Assembly: GCF_024498295.1 (NCBI RefSeq) | Contig: NZ_CP101827.1 | Location: 624,001-688,000 of the forward strand | DNA from: Thermocaproicibacter melissae | GTDB lineage: Bacteria; Bacillota; Clostridia; Oscillospirales; Acutalibacteraceae | Length of the DNA: 64,000 nt | Reading direction: 5' to 3' | Shown here: positions 14,932 through 24,252 of the stretch, piece after piece | How positions within the stretch are numbered: position 1 is the stretch's first letter | How the letters are laid out: every line of letters begins with the position of its first letter | Notes under the pieces: generated by a model | Told to the model about the DNA's origin: nothing | Database searches by the model: none | The model's input: only the letters and a program-made list of their open reading frames with translations | Translations under genes and position numbers: made by a program

Positions 14932-16029
14932 ATGTATAATGTTTCATTTCCGGGGTTAGGCATCGATCTGAAAATCAACCCGACGGCATTCAGCATAGGC
15001 GGCCATAATTTCGCCTGGTATGGCATTATTATTGCGGTCGCTTTTCTTGTGGCTTTCTTCTATGTTCTTAAGAGCTGCAAACGCTTTCACATGGACGAGG
15101 ACAAGCTGATTGACGCCGTCATCGTCGGAATTATTACCGGCATCATAGGGGCAAGGCTTTACTATGTACTGTTCGACGCAAGTACCGAGTATCTGTCCAA
15201 CCCCATCTCGATTCTGTATATCTGGCAAGGCGGTCTGGCCATCTACGGCGGAATTATCGGCGGCCTCCTTGGCGGTGGGTTGATGGCAAAACACCGCAAG
15301 ATCAGCGTTCCGGCTGTTTTGGACCTTACATCTCTCGGCTTCCTGATCGGTCAGTCAATCGGCCGTTGGGGAAACTTCGTCAACCAAGAGGCATTCGGCA
15401 CAGAGACAGACCTCCCGTGGAGAATGCAGAGCGAAGCAACGGAGGCTTTTTCATCCATCGGAGTACATCCTTGCTTCCTCTATGAATCTCTGTGGTGCAT
15501 TCTCGGTTTTGTTCTGCTACATATTTTCAGCAGAAGGTTCCGCAGATATGACGGGCAGGTCTTCCTGCTTTACATTGTCTGGTACGGCATCGGCCGCTTC
15601 TTCATCGAAGGACTTCGCACAGACAGCCTCCTTACCCCGTATATTCCGCTCAGAATTTCTCAGATAGTTGCTGCCGCTTCCGTCCTTGCAGGCATTTTGC
15701 TGCTGATTGTGTTCCGCAAGAGAACGGTTCTCACCGGATGCGGCTCCAAGAAGATTATGGAACTCAATTCCATCATTGACGTAGTTCCTGAGAAAAAGGA
15801 AGAGAAAGAAGAGGAAGTACCGCTTGACGACGGCACCAGCACGATTTTTGAAAGTGCTGCTGACGCAAAAACTGTTTTGGCCGGCGGTTCCATCCGCGAC
15901 GACGTGACAAAGCCTGCTGTGTCCGCTGACGATGATGCTGAAGAAAGCGAATCAACAGATGAAGCGAATCAGAAAGAACCGCAGCAAGAAACTGACGATT
16001 CTGCGGATTCAGAATCGACGGAAGAATAG
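14932..16029 (+). CDS. lgt: Prolipoprotein diacylglyceryl transferase with acidic C-terminal tail
   Basis: This membrane enzyme transfers diacylglycerol to the lipobox cysteine of prolipoproteins. Multiple membrane segments, the WQGGLAIYGG motif and the GRWGNFVNQEAFG signature are clear, as are the GIGRFFIEGLRTD arginines near the last segments. The catalytic core ends at about residue 262. A further 100 residues or so are mostly Glu, Asp, Ser and Lys with no fold that I recognise, longer than the usual Lgt of about 260-290 residues. The start ATG has GGTGG upstream. Confidence 0.93.
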   Translation: MYNVSFPGLGIDLKINPTAFSIGGHNFAWYGIIIAVAFLVAFFYVLKSCKRFHMDEDKLIDAVIVGIITGIIGARLYYVLFDASTEYLSNPISILYIWQGGLAIYGGIIGGLLGGGLMAKHRKISVPAVLDLTSLGFLIGQSIGRWGNFVNQEAFGTETDLPWRMQSEATEAFSSIGVHPCFLYESLWCILGFVLLHIFSRRFRRYDGQVFLLYIVWYGIGRFFIEGLRTDSLLTPYIPLRISQIVAAASVLAGILLLIVFRKRTVLTGCGSKKIMELNSIIDVVPEKKEEKEEEVPLDDGTSTIFESAADAKTVLAGGSIRDDVTKPAVSADDDAEESESTDEANQKEPQQETDDSADSESTEE

Positions 16030-16064
16030 ACAAATTCTTTGCTTGCAGAAGGGAATGACAGGCA

Positions 16065-16925
16065 ACGAGTAAGATTATTGACGGAAAAGCCATTTCCAAG
16101 GAAATAAAAGCGTCTGTTGCAGCTGAAGTAGAAAAATTAAAGGCAATGGGCATTACTCCCGGGCTTGCCGTGGTTCTTGTCGGAAATGACCCGGCTTCCC
16201 GCACTTATGTGACGAACAAAGAAAAAGACTGTGCATCGGTCGGAATATATTCGGAAGAGTATGCCTTGCCGGAAACAACGACGCAGAAAGAACTGTTGGA
16301 GCTGGTTCAGACTCTGAACAGCAAAAAAACGATAAACGGTATTTTGGTTCAGCTGCCGCTTCCGGCAGGTCTTAATGAGGAAGAAGTCATTAAGACAATC
16401 AACCCGTTGAAGGATGTCGATGCATTTCACCCTGAAAATGTGGGAAGGATTATGATAGGAAACTGCCGTTTCCTGCCATGCACTCCTGCAGGCATTATGG
16501 AATTGCTCCACCATGAAGGAATTTCTCCCGAAGGAAAACGCTGTGTGGTAATCGGCAGAAGCAATATTGTCGGAAAGCCGATGGCTATGCTCCTCCTTCA
16601 CGCAAACGGAACCGTAACGATTTGCCACAGCAAGACACGCGGGCTAAAAGAAATCTGTCGGGAAGCCGATATTCTTGTTGCGGCTGTCGGGAAACCAAAA
16701 TTCGTTACGGCAGATATGGTAAAGCCCGGTGCTGTTGTAATTGACGTAGGAATGGATCGGGATGAAAACGGTAAACTCTGCGGCGACGTCGATTTTGCAA
16801 ATGTCGAAAGCATTGCTTCCTACATAACGCCGGTTCCGGGCGGAGTAGGTCCGATGACAAGAGCTATGCTGCTGAAAAACACAATTACTGCAGCAAAAAT
16901 TCAGAACGGAATGGACGTTATCTGA
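16065..16925 (+). CDS. folD: Methylenetetrahydrofolate dehydrogenase/cyclohydrolase; non-standard start
   Basis: The protein is a clear FolD: catalytic YVTNKEKDC, then [32 protein letters not shown], and the [14 protein letters not shown] end motif. It interconverts 5,10-methylene- and 10-formyl-THF. The family N-terminus ([14 protein letters not shown]) is present in frame upstream of the first ATG (16146), so starting there would remove about 26 conserved residues. The frame opens after a TGA at 16056-16058 and contains no ATG, GTG or TTG before those residues. ACG at 16065 gives the expected first residue. An ATG at 16055 is out of frame. Either a rare ACG start or a small sequence change explains this. 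Confidence 0.85.
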   Translation, partial: TSKIIDGKAISKEIKASVAAEVEKLKAMGITPGLAVVLVGNDPASRTYVTNKEKDCASVGIYSEEYALPETTTQKELLELVQTLNSKKTINGILVQLPLPAGLNEEEVIKTINPLKDVDAFHPENVGRIMIGNCRFLPCTPAGIMELLHHEGISPEGKRCVVIGRSNIVGKPMAMLLLHANGTVTICHSKTRGLKEICREADILVAAVGKPKFVTADMVKPGAVVIDVGMDRDENGKLCGDVDFANVESIASYITPVPGGVGPMTRAMLLKNTITAAKIQNGMDVI

Positions 16926-16937
16926 GAGGATTAATTA

Positions 16938-18812
16938 ATGAGCGGCCTTTTAGACAATGTAAAATACCCTGAGGACTTAAAAGGGCTGTCATCTGAGCAG
17001 CTGAAACAATTGTGTTCAGAGATACGGATGAAAATTATCCAGACAGTTTCAGAGAACGGGGGACATCTCGCTTCCAATTTGGGTGTAGTAGAGCTGACCG
17101 TTGCACTGCATCGGGTATTCAACTCCGAAAAAGACCGAATTGTCTGGGATGTTGGGCATCAGTCATATACGCATAAGATTTTAACGGGGCGTGGTGACCG
17201 TCTTTCGCTGATTCGCAAGAAAGACGGTCTCTCAGGTTTTCCGAACCGATGTGAAAGTACTTATGATCCGTTTACCAGCGGACACAGCAGTACTTCAATA
17301 TCTGCTGCCCTTGGGCTTTCTAAAGCAAAAGAATTGAACCATGAGGACGGCTATGTGGTTGCCGTCATTGGTGACGGCGCTTTGACAGGCGGTTTGGCTT
17401 ATGAAGGCCTGAACAATGCCGGAAGACTTAAGAAAAATTTCATTGTCGTTCTAAACGACAATGAAATGTCTATTTCGCGCAACGTGGGCTCAATGGCACG
17501 TTACCTTTCAAAGATTCGTACGGAGCCTTCGTATTTTCGCATCAAAGGAAAAATAGAAAAATTTTTAGACCATGTGCCTCTAATCGGTAAACCTCTGCAT
17601 CATCTCTTGACAAAGGCGAAATCTGCCGTCAAGCAGATGATTTACAACAGAACGATTTTTGAAGACATGGGCTTTTACTATTATGGGCCGTTTGACGGCC
17701 ATGACTTGGACAAGATGATTGAAGTTTTTAATAACGTCAAAAGCATCAATCACCCAGTCCTGCTCCATGTCATAACACAGAAGGGCAAAGGGTACCCATT
17801 TGCCGAGCAAAACCCCGGTGCTTTTCACGGAGTTTCAAAGTTCGATGTTACAACAGGCAAAAGTTTTTCTTCCGAAATCAACTTTTCGGAACTTTTCGGA
17901 AAATTAATCTGCGAATTTGCCGAACACGATAGCAGAATTTGCGCCATTACCGCCGCGATGCAGTCGGGAACCGGGTTGACACAATTCGCGAAAAAGTTTC
18001 CGGAACGTTTCTTCGATACCGGAATTGCGGAAGAGCATGCTGTTACGTTTTGCGCCGGCCTGTCAATTGGCGGTATGATTCCGATTTTTGCGGTTTATTC
18101 TTCCTTCCTTCAGCGCGGATATGATCAACTCATACACGACGTTGCGCTGCAACGCACTAAAGTTGTATTTGCAATTGACCGCGCGGGAATTGTCGGCGAG
18201 GACGGTCAGACCCACCAAGGCATTTTTGATGTCGCTTTCCTAAATACAATTCCGAATGCAACTGTTTATGCACCGTGCTATTTTGAAGAAATGAAAACAT
18301 CATTTTACCATGCAATCTACGATGGCACCGGTGTTGCAGCGGTCCGATATCCTCGCGGCGGACAGCTTTTTCGTCCGTTTGATTTCCAGCCGAGCGGGCT
18401 GCCTTATGATTATTACGGCTGCAAAAATCCTTCGGCCGTCATTGTAACATACGGCAGATTATTTTCCTATGCATGTCTGGCTCTCTCAAAACTGCAGCGA
18501 AATGGAATACAAGTCGGAATTCTAAAGTTAAATCGAATCAAACCGATTGAACCTGCTGCGGTGGATGCGGTTCTGAATGCCCCGAAAATCTTCTTTTTTG
18601 AAGAAGCAATTGAACAGGGCGGTGTTGGAGAGCGCTTTTATTATCTGCTTGGGCAGGCAGGATTCACCGGCGATTATCATTTGCATGCAATCACGGGGTT
18701 CGTTCCCCAGGCAACCATGGAAGAATCTCTCCATTCTTTGGAATTGGACGATGAAGGCATGGTGAAACTAATCCTAACGGAGTGCGCAGATAATGGAGAA
18801 AAAAAGGCTTGA
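16938..18812 (+). CDS. dxs: 1-deoxy-D-xylulose-5-phosphate synthase
   Basis: This 624-residue thiamine-diphosphate enzyme makes DXP from pyruvate and glyceraldehyde-3-phosphate, the first step of the MEP isoprenoid pathway. The N-terminal part has WDVGHQSYTHKILTGR and the cofactor motif GDGALTGGLAYEGLNNAG. The middle domain has the FDTGIAEEHAVTFCAG glutamate and DRAGIVGEDGQTHQG. The C-terminal transketolase-type domain is complete. GAGAGG precedes the start, and the end overlaps tlyA by 20 bases. Confidence 0.96.
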   Translation: MSGLLDNVKYPEDLKGLSSEQLKQLCSEIRMKIIQTVSENGGHLASNLGVVELTVALHRVFNSEKDRIVWDVGHQSYTHKILTGRGDRLSLIRKKDGLSGFPNRCESTYDPFTSGHSSTSISAALGLSKAKELNHEDGYVVAVIGDGALTGGLAYEGLNNAGRLKKNFIVVLNDNEMSISRNVGSMARYLSKIRTEPSYFRIKGKIEKFLDHVPLIGKPLHHLLTKAKSAVKQMIYNRTIFEDMGFYYYGPFDGHDLDKMIEVFNNVKSINHPVLLHVITQKGKGYPFAEQNPGAFHGVSKFDVTTGKSFSSEINFSELFGKLICEFAEHDSRICAITAAMQSGTGLTQFAKKFPERFFDTGIAEEHAVTFCAGLSIGGMIPIFAVYSSFLQRGYDQLIHDVALQRTKVVFAIDRAGIVGEDGQTHQGIFDVAFLNTIPNATVYAPCYFEEMKTSFYHAIYDGTGVAAVRYPRGGQLFRPFDFQPSGLPYDYYGCKNPSAVIVTYGRLFSYACLALSKLQRNGIQVGILKLNRIKPIEPAAVDAVLNAPKIFFFEEAIEQGGVGERFYYLLGQAGFTGDYHLHAITGFVPQATMEESLHSLELDDEGMVKLILTECADNGEKKA

Positions 18813-19608
18813 CTGCTTAATATATGAACGCGGCCTTGCAGAAAGCAGGGAAAAAGCAAAAATTGCCGTTATGGTCGGCAATGTTTATGTAAATGGGCAA
18901 AAACAGGATAAACCCGGTACCATGCTGCCGGTTGACGCTAAAATCGAGCTTCGAGGTGAAACGCTGAAATATGTGAGCAGGGGAGGCTTGAAGCTCGAAA
19001 AAGCAATGCAGGAATTTCCCATTGATTTGAATGGGAAAATCGTGATGGACATTGGCGCCTCCACAGGTGGTTTTACCGATTGCATGCTTCAAAACGGAGC
19101 GAAAAAGGTTTATGCCATTGATGTTGGGTATGGCCAGTTGGCTTGGAAGCTTCGCACCGATCCCCGTGTTATCAACCTGGAACGGACGAACGTGCGCTAT
19201 CTGACGAAAGAACAAGTGCCGGAACTTGTAGACTTTTTCAGCGTTGATGTTGCCTTTATCTCGTTGAAGCTTGTCCTTCCGGTAGCCAGAAATTTTTTGA
19301 AAGACGGCGGTGAAGCAGTCTGCCTGATTAAGCCGCAGTTTGAAGCAGGGCGTGAAAAAGTCGGCAAAAAAGGCGTCGTCCGCGATCCGGCTGTTCATGA
19401 AGAAGTGATTCACAATACCATCGAGTTTGTGCTGAATAACGGATTTTCTGTGCTCGGGCTGACATTTTCTCCGGTCAAGGGGCCGGAAGGCAACATTGAG
19501 TATTTGCTTTACCTAAAAAAATCAGATGAACCTGTGGGAACAATTCCCGATGTAAAGCTGCTGGTTCAGCGTTCACATCGTGTTCTGAACGGCGGAGGAG
19601 AATCATGA
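18793..19608 (+). CDS. tlyA: TlyA family rRNA 2'-O-methyltransferase/hemolysin homologue
   Basis: This 271-residue protein has an N-terminal S4 RNA-binding domain (about 4-60) and an FtsJ-like methyltransferase domain with the SAM motif DIGASTGGFTDCML, followed by DVGYGQL and IKPQFEAGR. TlyA homologues methylate ribosomal RNA ribose. It overlaps dxs (20 bases) and nadK (4 bases), a conserved Firmicutes order. Confidence 0.93.
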   Translation: MEKKRLDCLIYERGLAESREKAKIAVMVGNVYVNGQKQDKPGTMLPVDAKIELRGETLKYVSRGGLKLEKAMQEFPIDLNGKIVMDIGASTGGFTDCMLQNGAKKVYAIDVGYGQLAWKLRTDPRVINLERTNVRYLTKEQVPELVDFFSVDVAFISLKLVLPVARNFLKDGGEAVCLIKPQFEAGREKVGKKGVVRDPAVHEEVIHNTIEFVLNNGFSVLGLTFSPVKGPEGNIEYLLYLKKSDEPVGTIPDVKLLVQRSHRVLNGGGES

Positions 19609-20468
19609 AAATTGCGGTATTGCCCAATTTAAGCCGTGAAAAAGCTCAATATTATACGGTTAAGCTCATTGAGCGTCTCCGTGGATTTGGTTCTGCAATT
19701 TATATGCAGCGCGGTTTTCAAAACAGTTTCTCGGAATACGGTATCCGTTTCTTCGACGATTTGAAAGATATGATCCGTTCCTGCGACTTAATGGTCGCGC
19801 TTGGCGGTGACGGAACAATCATTCACTGCGCGCGCTATGCTGCAGAATTTGAAAAACCGATACTTGGTGTCAATGTCGGCCGTCTTGGCTTTTTGGCCGA
19901 ATTGGAAACCGACGAATTTGATGAGCTGAAAAATCTGGCTGAGGGCAATTACCGCGTTGAAAACAGGATGATGCTTGATATTCACTACTCTGAAAACGGC
20001 GTAGAAAAAACGTGCTCGGCACTCAATGATGCTGTGATAATGCGTGGAACGCTTTCGCCGATGCCGGATTTTCGCGTTGATTTTAACGGCAGGACCGTTT
20101 GTGATTATCGTGGCGACGGATTAATTGTTTCCACGCCGACAGGGTCTACGGCGTATTCGCTTTCTGCCGGAGGACCGATTATTGACCCTGAATTGTCGTG
20201 CATCTTGCTTTCTCCCGTTTGTTCTCACTCTCTGCTTACCAGGCCTGTTGTTTTTGGCCCGAACGCAGAATTGAGTGTTCAAACAAATTTCCGCGCCGAA
20301 GGCGAGGCATTTTTGACCATGGACGGCGAAATCTCCGTGAAACTTGAACCCGGGCAGATGGTTCAGTTCAGCCGGTCGAAAAGAACAGTGAGCATCGTGA
20401 GATTGAAAGATTATAATTTTTACAGTATTGTGAATGAAAAGCTCGGGGATGGGAGGAATGATGGTTGA
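19605..20468 (+). CDS. nadK: NAD kinase
   Basis: This 287-residue enzyme phosphorylates NAD to NADP. The GGDGTIIHCAR motif (about 66-76), the LGVNVGRLGFLAE segment and the glycine-rich STPTGSTAYSLSAGGP signature are diagnostic. It sits between tlyA and argR, with short overlaps at both ends. Confidence 0.95.
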   Translation: MKIAVLPNLSREKAQYYTVKLIERLRGFGSAIYMQRGFQNSFSEYGIRFFDDLKDMIRSCDLMVALGGDGTIIHCARYAAEFEKPILGVNVGRLGFLAELETDEFDELKNLAEGNYRVENRMMLDIHYSENGVEKTCSALNDAVIMRGTLSPMPDFRVDFNGRTVCDYRGDGLIVSTPTGSTAYSLSAGGPIIDPELSCILLSPVCSHSLLTRPVVFGPNAELSVQTNFRAEGEAFLTMDGEISVKLEPGQMVQFSRSKRTVSIVRLKDYNFYSIVNEKLGDGRNDG

Positions 20469-20914
20469 AGAAGAAGAGACACGAGAAAATCCTGGAGTTG
20501 ATTCAGAAATATTCCATCGATACACAAGAGGAACTGCTTCGTCTGCTTCGCGAAGCAGGATATGATGTAACACAGGCCACGGTATCTCGTGATATCAAAG
20601 AGCTTCGGCTACTGAAAATGCTTTCTCCCGATGGAAAATACCGTTATGTGCCTGCAAAAGATGACAGTAAATCGAACTCCGGAAAGTTCTTTTCTCTTTT
20701 TGCCGATTCTGCGGTCTCCGTTGCAAGTGCGCAGAATATCGTCTGCGTAAAGTGCCAGCCGGGAATGGCCAATGCGGTGTGCGCAGCGATGGATGCCTTG
20801 TATCGCGACGATGTCGTAGGCACCCTCGCGGGCGACGATACTATTTTTATTCTTACACATAATGATAAGGAAGCTGAACTTCTTGCGGAAGAATTGAACG
20901 ATATAATCAGGTGA
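20465..20914 (+). CDS. argR: Arginine repressor ArgR
   Basis: This 149-residue regulator has an N-terminal winged helix (TQATVSRDIKELRLLK) and a C-terminal hexamerisation and arginine-binding domain with GTLAGDDTIFIL. Translation starts at TTG 20465, overlapping the nadK stop, with GGGAGG upstream; nearby ATGs are out of frame. ArgR controls arginine biosynthesis and catabolism, and the argR-recN pairing is common in Firmicutes. Confidence 0.94.
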   Translation: MKKKRHEKILELIQKYSIDTQEELLRLLREAGYDVTQATVSRDIKELRLLKMLSPDGKYRYVPAKDDSKSNSGKFFSLFADSAVSVASAQNIVCVKCQPGMANAVCAAMDALYRDDVVGTLAGDDTIFILTHNDKEAELLAEELNDIIR

Positions 20915-20918
20915 TTTT

Positions 20919-22604
20919 ATGCTGACACAGCTCTACATTGAAAATGTGGCGGTCATCGAAAAAGTCAGTGTCGATTTTCATTCTGGATTTAATGTCCTTA
21001 CTGGCGAGACCGGTGCTGGAAAATCGATTCTGATTGATTCCATTAACGCAATTCTTGGGGAACGCACTTCCCGAGATCTTGTGCGCACAGGAGCAAAGTC
21101 GGCTTTTATCAGTGCGGTGTTCACCAATCTTGGGAAAAACGTGCTTGCAAAACTTGAGGAACTTGGTTATATTCTCGATGAGGATAATTCCGTTATGCTT
21201 CAGCGTGAGATCTTCGCAGACGGAAGAACAGCTTGCCGTATCAACGGAAGGCCGGCAACGGTATCCACGCTGAAAGAAATCGGCCCGCTGCTTGTCAATA
21301 TTCATGGTCAGCATGAAAGTTATGGATTGCTTTCTCCTGAAAATCATCTGTCCTATTTAGACAGCATGGGCCTTCCGCAGGATTTGATGGAACGTTATTC
21401 CGCTGCTTTTTCCGAAGCCAAAAAGGTTCGTCGGGAATTGGAAGCGCTGAATATGGATGAAGCGCAGAAGGCACGCCAAATTGACCTGCTTACATATCAA
21501 ATCAAAGAGCTTGAAGAAGCAAATCTTCGGGAAGGCGAAGAGGAAGAGCTGGAAAGCCAGCGCACCATGTTCCGGAACAGTGAAAAAATTGCTTCTTCCA
21601 TTAAGCAGGCAAAGGATTATCTCGATGGCGGAGAAGAAAGCGAGGGCGCTGTTTCGGCTGTTTCCACCGCTGCGGATTGCGTCAGAAATGCAGAGCAGTA
21701 TATGCCGGAGCTCCATGCCCTTGCGGAGCGCTTGCAGAGTATTGCTTACGATTTGGAAGACTGCCGTGAAGAACTCCGCAGCTATGATGACAGGCTGGAA
21801 TATGACCCGACTGAACTGGATGCAATTGAAGCAAGGCTAGATACAATCTACCGCCTTGGGCTGAAATACGGCGGTTCGGTTTCCGAAATGCTGAAATTCC
21901 TGGAAAAGAGCAAGTCGGAGCTTAGCAAAATCCAGATGTCCGATGAATTGGCTGCGAAACTGAGGTCTCAGTATAAAGAAGCCGTTACGCAGGCTAAGAA
22001 TCTTGCTATGGAAATATCCGAATGGAGGGAAAAAGCGGCAAAGGATTTTTGCTGCCGCGTCAAGAAAGAACTTGAGTTCTTGAATATGCCTCATGTAGCA
22101 TTTGAAGTGAAGCAGGAGCGCGGGGCTTTAAACTCTAAGGGATGTGACAAGGTAGAGTTTTTGATTTCAACGAACGCGGGCGAGCCTGCAAAGCCGATTT
22201 CCAAAATCGCTTCCGGCGGGGAACTTTCCCGAATTATGCTTGCGGTAAAGACTGTGCTCGCCGGGCGCGATGAGGTCGGAACGTTGATTTTTGATGAGGT
22301 AGATAGTGGCGTCAGCGGCGGTGCAGCGCAGAAAATCGGCCTCAAGCTCCGTGAAGTCTCAGAAAGCAGGCAAGTAATCTGTGTTACCCATCTTGCCCAG
22401 ATTGCTGCGTTGGCTAATAGTCAATACCTGATTGCGAAAAATGTCAAAGACGGCAAGACCTACACGCAAGTAACGGAATTGGATGACGAAGGCCGCCGTC
22501 AGGAATTGGCCCGCATTATCGGCGGGACGAAAATCACTCCGCTGACTTTGCAGAACGCCGCAGAAATGCTAAAAATGGCTAGAGACAGCGCAAAACCCAC
22601 TTGA
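20919..22604 (+). CDS. recN: DNA repair ATPase RecN
   Basis: This 561-residue SMC-like protein acts in double-strand break repair. Walker A is GETGAGKS near residue 30, long coiled-coil stretches fill residues 150-380, and the C-terminal part holds the SGGELSRIMLAVK signature and the Walker B LIFDEVDSGVSGG. The promoter of the next unit overlaps its stop codon. Confidence 0.95.
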   Translation: MLTQLYIENVAVIEKVSVDFHSGFNVLTGETGAGKSILIDSINAILGERTSRDLVRTGAKSAFISAVFTNLGKNVLAKLEELGYILDEDNSVMLQREIFADGRTACRINGRPATVSTLKEIGPLLVNIHGQHESYGLLSPENHLSYLDSMGLPQDLMERYSAAFSEAKKVRRELEALNMDEAQKARQIDLLTYQIKELEEANLREGEEEELESQRTMFRNSEKIASSIKQAKDYLDGGEESEGAVSAVSTAADCVRNAEQYMPELHALAERLQSIAYDLEDCREELRSYDDRLEYDPTELDAIEARLDTIYRLGLKYGGSVSEMLKFLEKSKSELSKIQMSDELAAKLRSQYKEAVTQAKNLAMEISEWREKAAKDFCCRVKKELEFLNMPHVAFEVKQERGALNSKGCDKVEFLISTNAGEPAKPISKIASGGELSRIMLAVKTVLAGRDEVGTLIFDEVDSGVSGGAAQKIGLKLREVSESRQVICVTHLAQIAALANSQYLIAKNVKDGKTYTQVTELDDEGRRQELARIIGGTKITPLTLQNAAEMLKMARDSAKPT

Positions 22605-22630
22605 CAAGCTTGTGCTTGTGAGTGTATATT
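22601..22630 (+). promoter_or_regulatory. Promoter of the tyrS T-box transcript
   Basis: TTGACA (22601-22606) and TATATT (22625-22630) are 18 bases apart. The -35 overlaps the last codons of recN, and the T-box leader begins a few bases downstream. Confidence 0.75.
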
Positions 22631-22636
22631 AAAAGA

Positions 22637-22903
22637 ATCAGCGATGAAGGGAAAAAGTACGTCAACAAACCCGGCAAAGAGAGCCCGCGGTCGGTGTAAG
22701 CGGGTGCGGACCTTGGCGGAAATACATCCTGGAGCTGCAGGCCTGAAAGTTTAGTCCAGTAGGGTCGGCCGCGTGCGCGCGTTACAGCGCAAGGGTATTT
22801 TGTCTTGTACCCGTAAAGGCTGCTGTCGTGAGGCTGCAGTAAACTGAGGTGGTACCGCGGTATATCCGCCCTCTGCAAATTTCGCAGGGGGCTTTTTTTG
22901 TAG
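22637..22903 (+). promoter_or_regulatory. T-box riboswitch controlling tyrS
   Basis: The conserved T-box sequence AGGTGGTACCGCGG lies at 22847-22860, followed by a terminator hairpin (CCCTCTGC with GCAGGGGG) and TTTTTTT at about 22869-22899. A long structured stem I precedes it. TAC at 22723-22725 is well placed as the tyrosine specifier codon. Uncharged tRNA-Tyr binding would stabilise the antiterminator and allow tyrS transcription. Confidence 0.9.
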
Positions 22904-22932
22904 CGCCCCTGCATTGAGATGGAGGAATTAAC

Positions 22933-24168
22933 ATGGGTGTGTACGAACAACTGAAAGAGCGTGGTCTGATTGCGCAGGCTACGGACGAAGAAAAAATCCG
23001 CAATCTTCTGAACAATGAAAAGACTACTTTTTACATTGGTTTTGACCCAACGGCAGACAGCCTTCATGTTGGGCATTTTATCCCGATTATGGTGGCTTCA
23101 CATCTTCAGAGAGCCGGTCACAGGCCAATCATGCTTTTTGGCGGCGGAACCGGTATGGTGGGCGACCCGAGCGGCAAAACCGATATGCGAAAAATGCTGA
23201 CGAAGGAAGAAATTGCTCATAACATTTCTTGCTTCCAGAAACAGATGTCTCACCTGATTGATTTTTCCGATGGAAAGGCTATTATGGCCAACAATGCCGA
23301 TTGGCTTGCCAACCTGAATTATATTGATTTTATTCGCGACATCGGTGTATGCTTTTCTGTGAACCGCATGCTCGCGGCAGAGTGCTACAAACAGCGCTTG
23401 GAACGTGGCCTCTCTTTCTTTGAAATGAACTATATGATTATGCAAAGCTACGACTTCCTTGAGCTGTTCCGCCGCTACGGCTGCCGTTTGGAACTGGGTG
23501 GGGATGACCAGTGGAGCAACATCATCGGCGGTGTCGAACTGATTCGCCGCAAAGAAAACGCTGAGGCTTATGGCCTTACGGTTTCGCTTCTTACCAACAG
23601 TGAAGGCAAAAAAATGGGTAAAACCGAAAAGGGTGCAGTCTGGCTTGATCCGGAGAAGACCTCTCCGTTCGAGTTCTACCAGTATTGGCGGAATGTCGGG
23701 GATGCAGACGTTGTCAGATGCCTGAAAATCTTGACCTTCGTTCCGATGGATCAGATTGCACAGTTTGAAAAGCTGGAGGGCCAGCAATTAAACGAGGCAA
23801 AAGAGCTTCTCGCTTTTGAAGTTACTCGTCAGATTCATGGCCAGCAGGAAGCGGAAAAGGCCCGTGATGCCGCGCGCGCTATTTTCAGCAAGGGAATAGA
23901 TAGCGAAAATATGCCTTCTACGGAAATCAGCTCGGAAGACCTTGCAAATGGGGAAGTGGGTATTCTTGACCTGCTTGTCAAAACGAAGCTTGCGCCTTCC
24001 AAGAGTGAAGCAAAACGCCTTGTTCAGCAGGGAGGCATTGTTGTGGACGGCAAGAAAATTGATGACATCGGAGCTACCCTTCAGGAAAAGAATTTTGAAA
24101 AAGACGGACAAAAATACGTTGTCATCAAAAAGGGCAAAAAGGTGTTTTTGAAAGTAATTTTGAAATAA
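22933..24168 (+). CDS. tyrS: Tyrosyl-tRNA synthetase
   Basis: This 411-residue class I synthetase has the HIGH-like HVGH at 45-48, the [11 protein letters not shown] loop in the KMSKS position, and the tyrosine-site GGDDQWSNI. The C-terminal 90 residues are an S4 RNA-binding domain. It has a strong ribosome site (GGAGG) and T-box control. Confidence 0.96.
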   Translation: MGVYEQLKERGLIAQATDEEKIRNLLNNEKTTFYIGFDPTADSLHVGHFIPIMVASHLQRAGHRPIMLFGGGTGMVGDPSGKTDMRKMLTKEEIAHNISCFQKQMSHLIDFSDGKAIMANNADWLANLNYIDFIRDIGVCFSVNRMLAAECYKQRLERGLSFFEMNYMIMQSYDFLELFRRYGCRLELGGDDQWSNIIGGVELIRRKENAEAYGLTVSLLTNSEGKKMGKTEKGAVWLDPEKTSPFEFYQYWRNVGDADVVRCLKILTFVPMDQIAQFEKLEGQQLNEAKELLAFEVTRQIHGQQEAEKARDAARAIFSKGIDSENMPSTEISSEDLANGEVGILDLLVKTKLAPSKSEAKRLVQQGGIVVDGKKIDDIGATLQEKNFEKDGQKYVVIKKGKKVFLKVILK

Positions 24169-24252
24169 ATTTAACAGAAGGAGAGGAAGTTTTAACTTGA
24201 AAAACTTCCTTCCTTCTTTCTTTTGTGAAACGGCAAAAGGGAGATGCATCAA

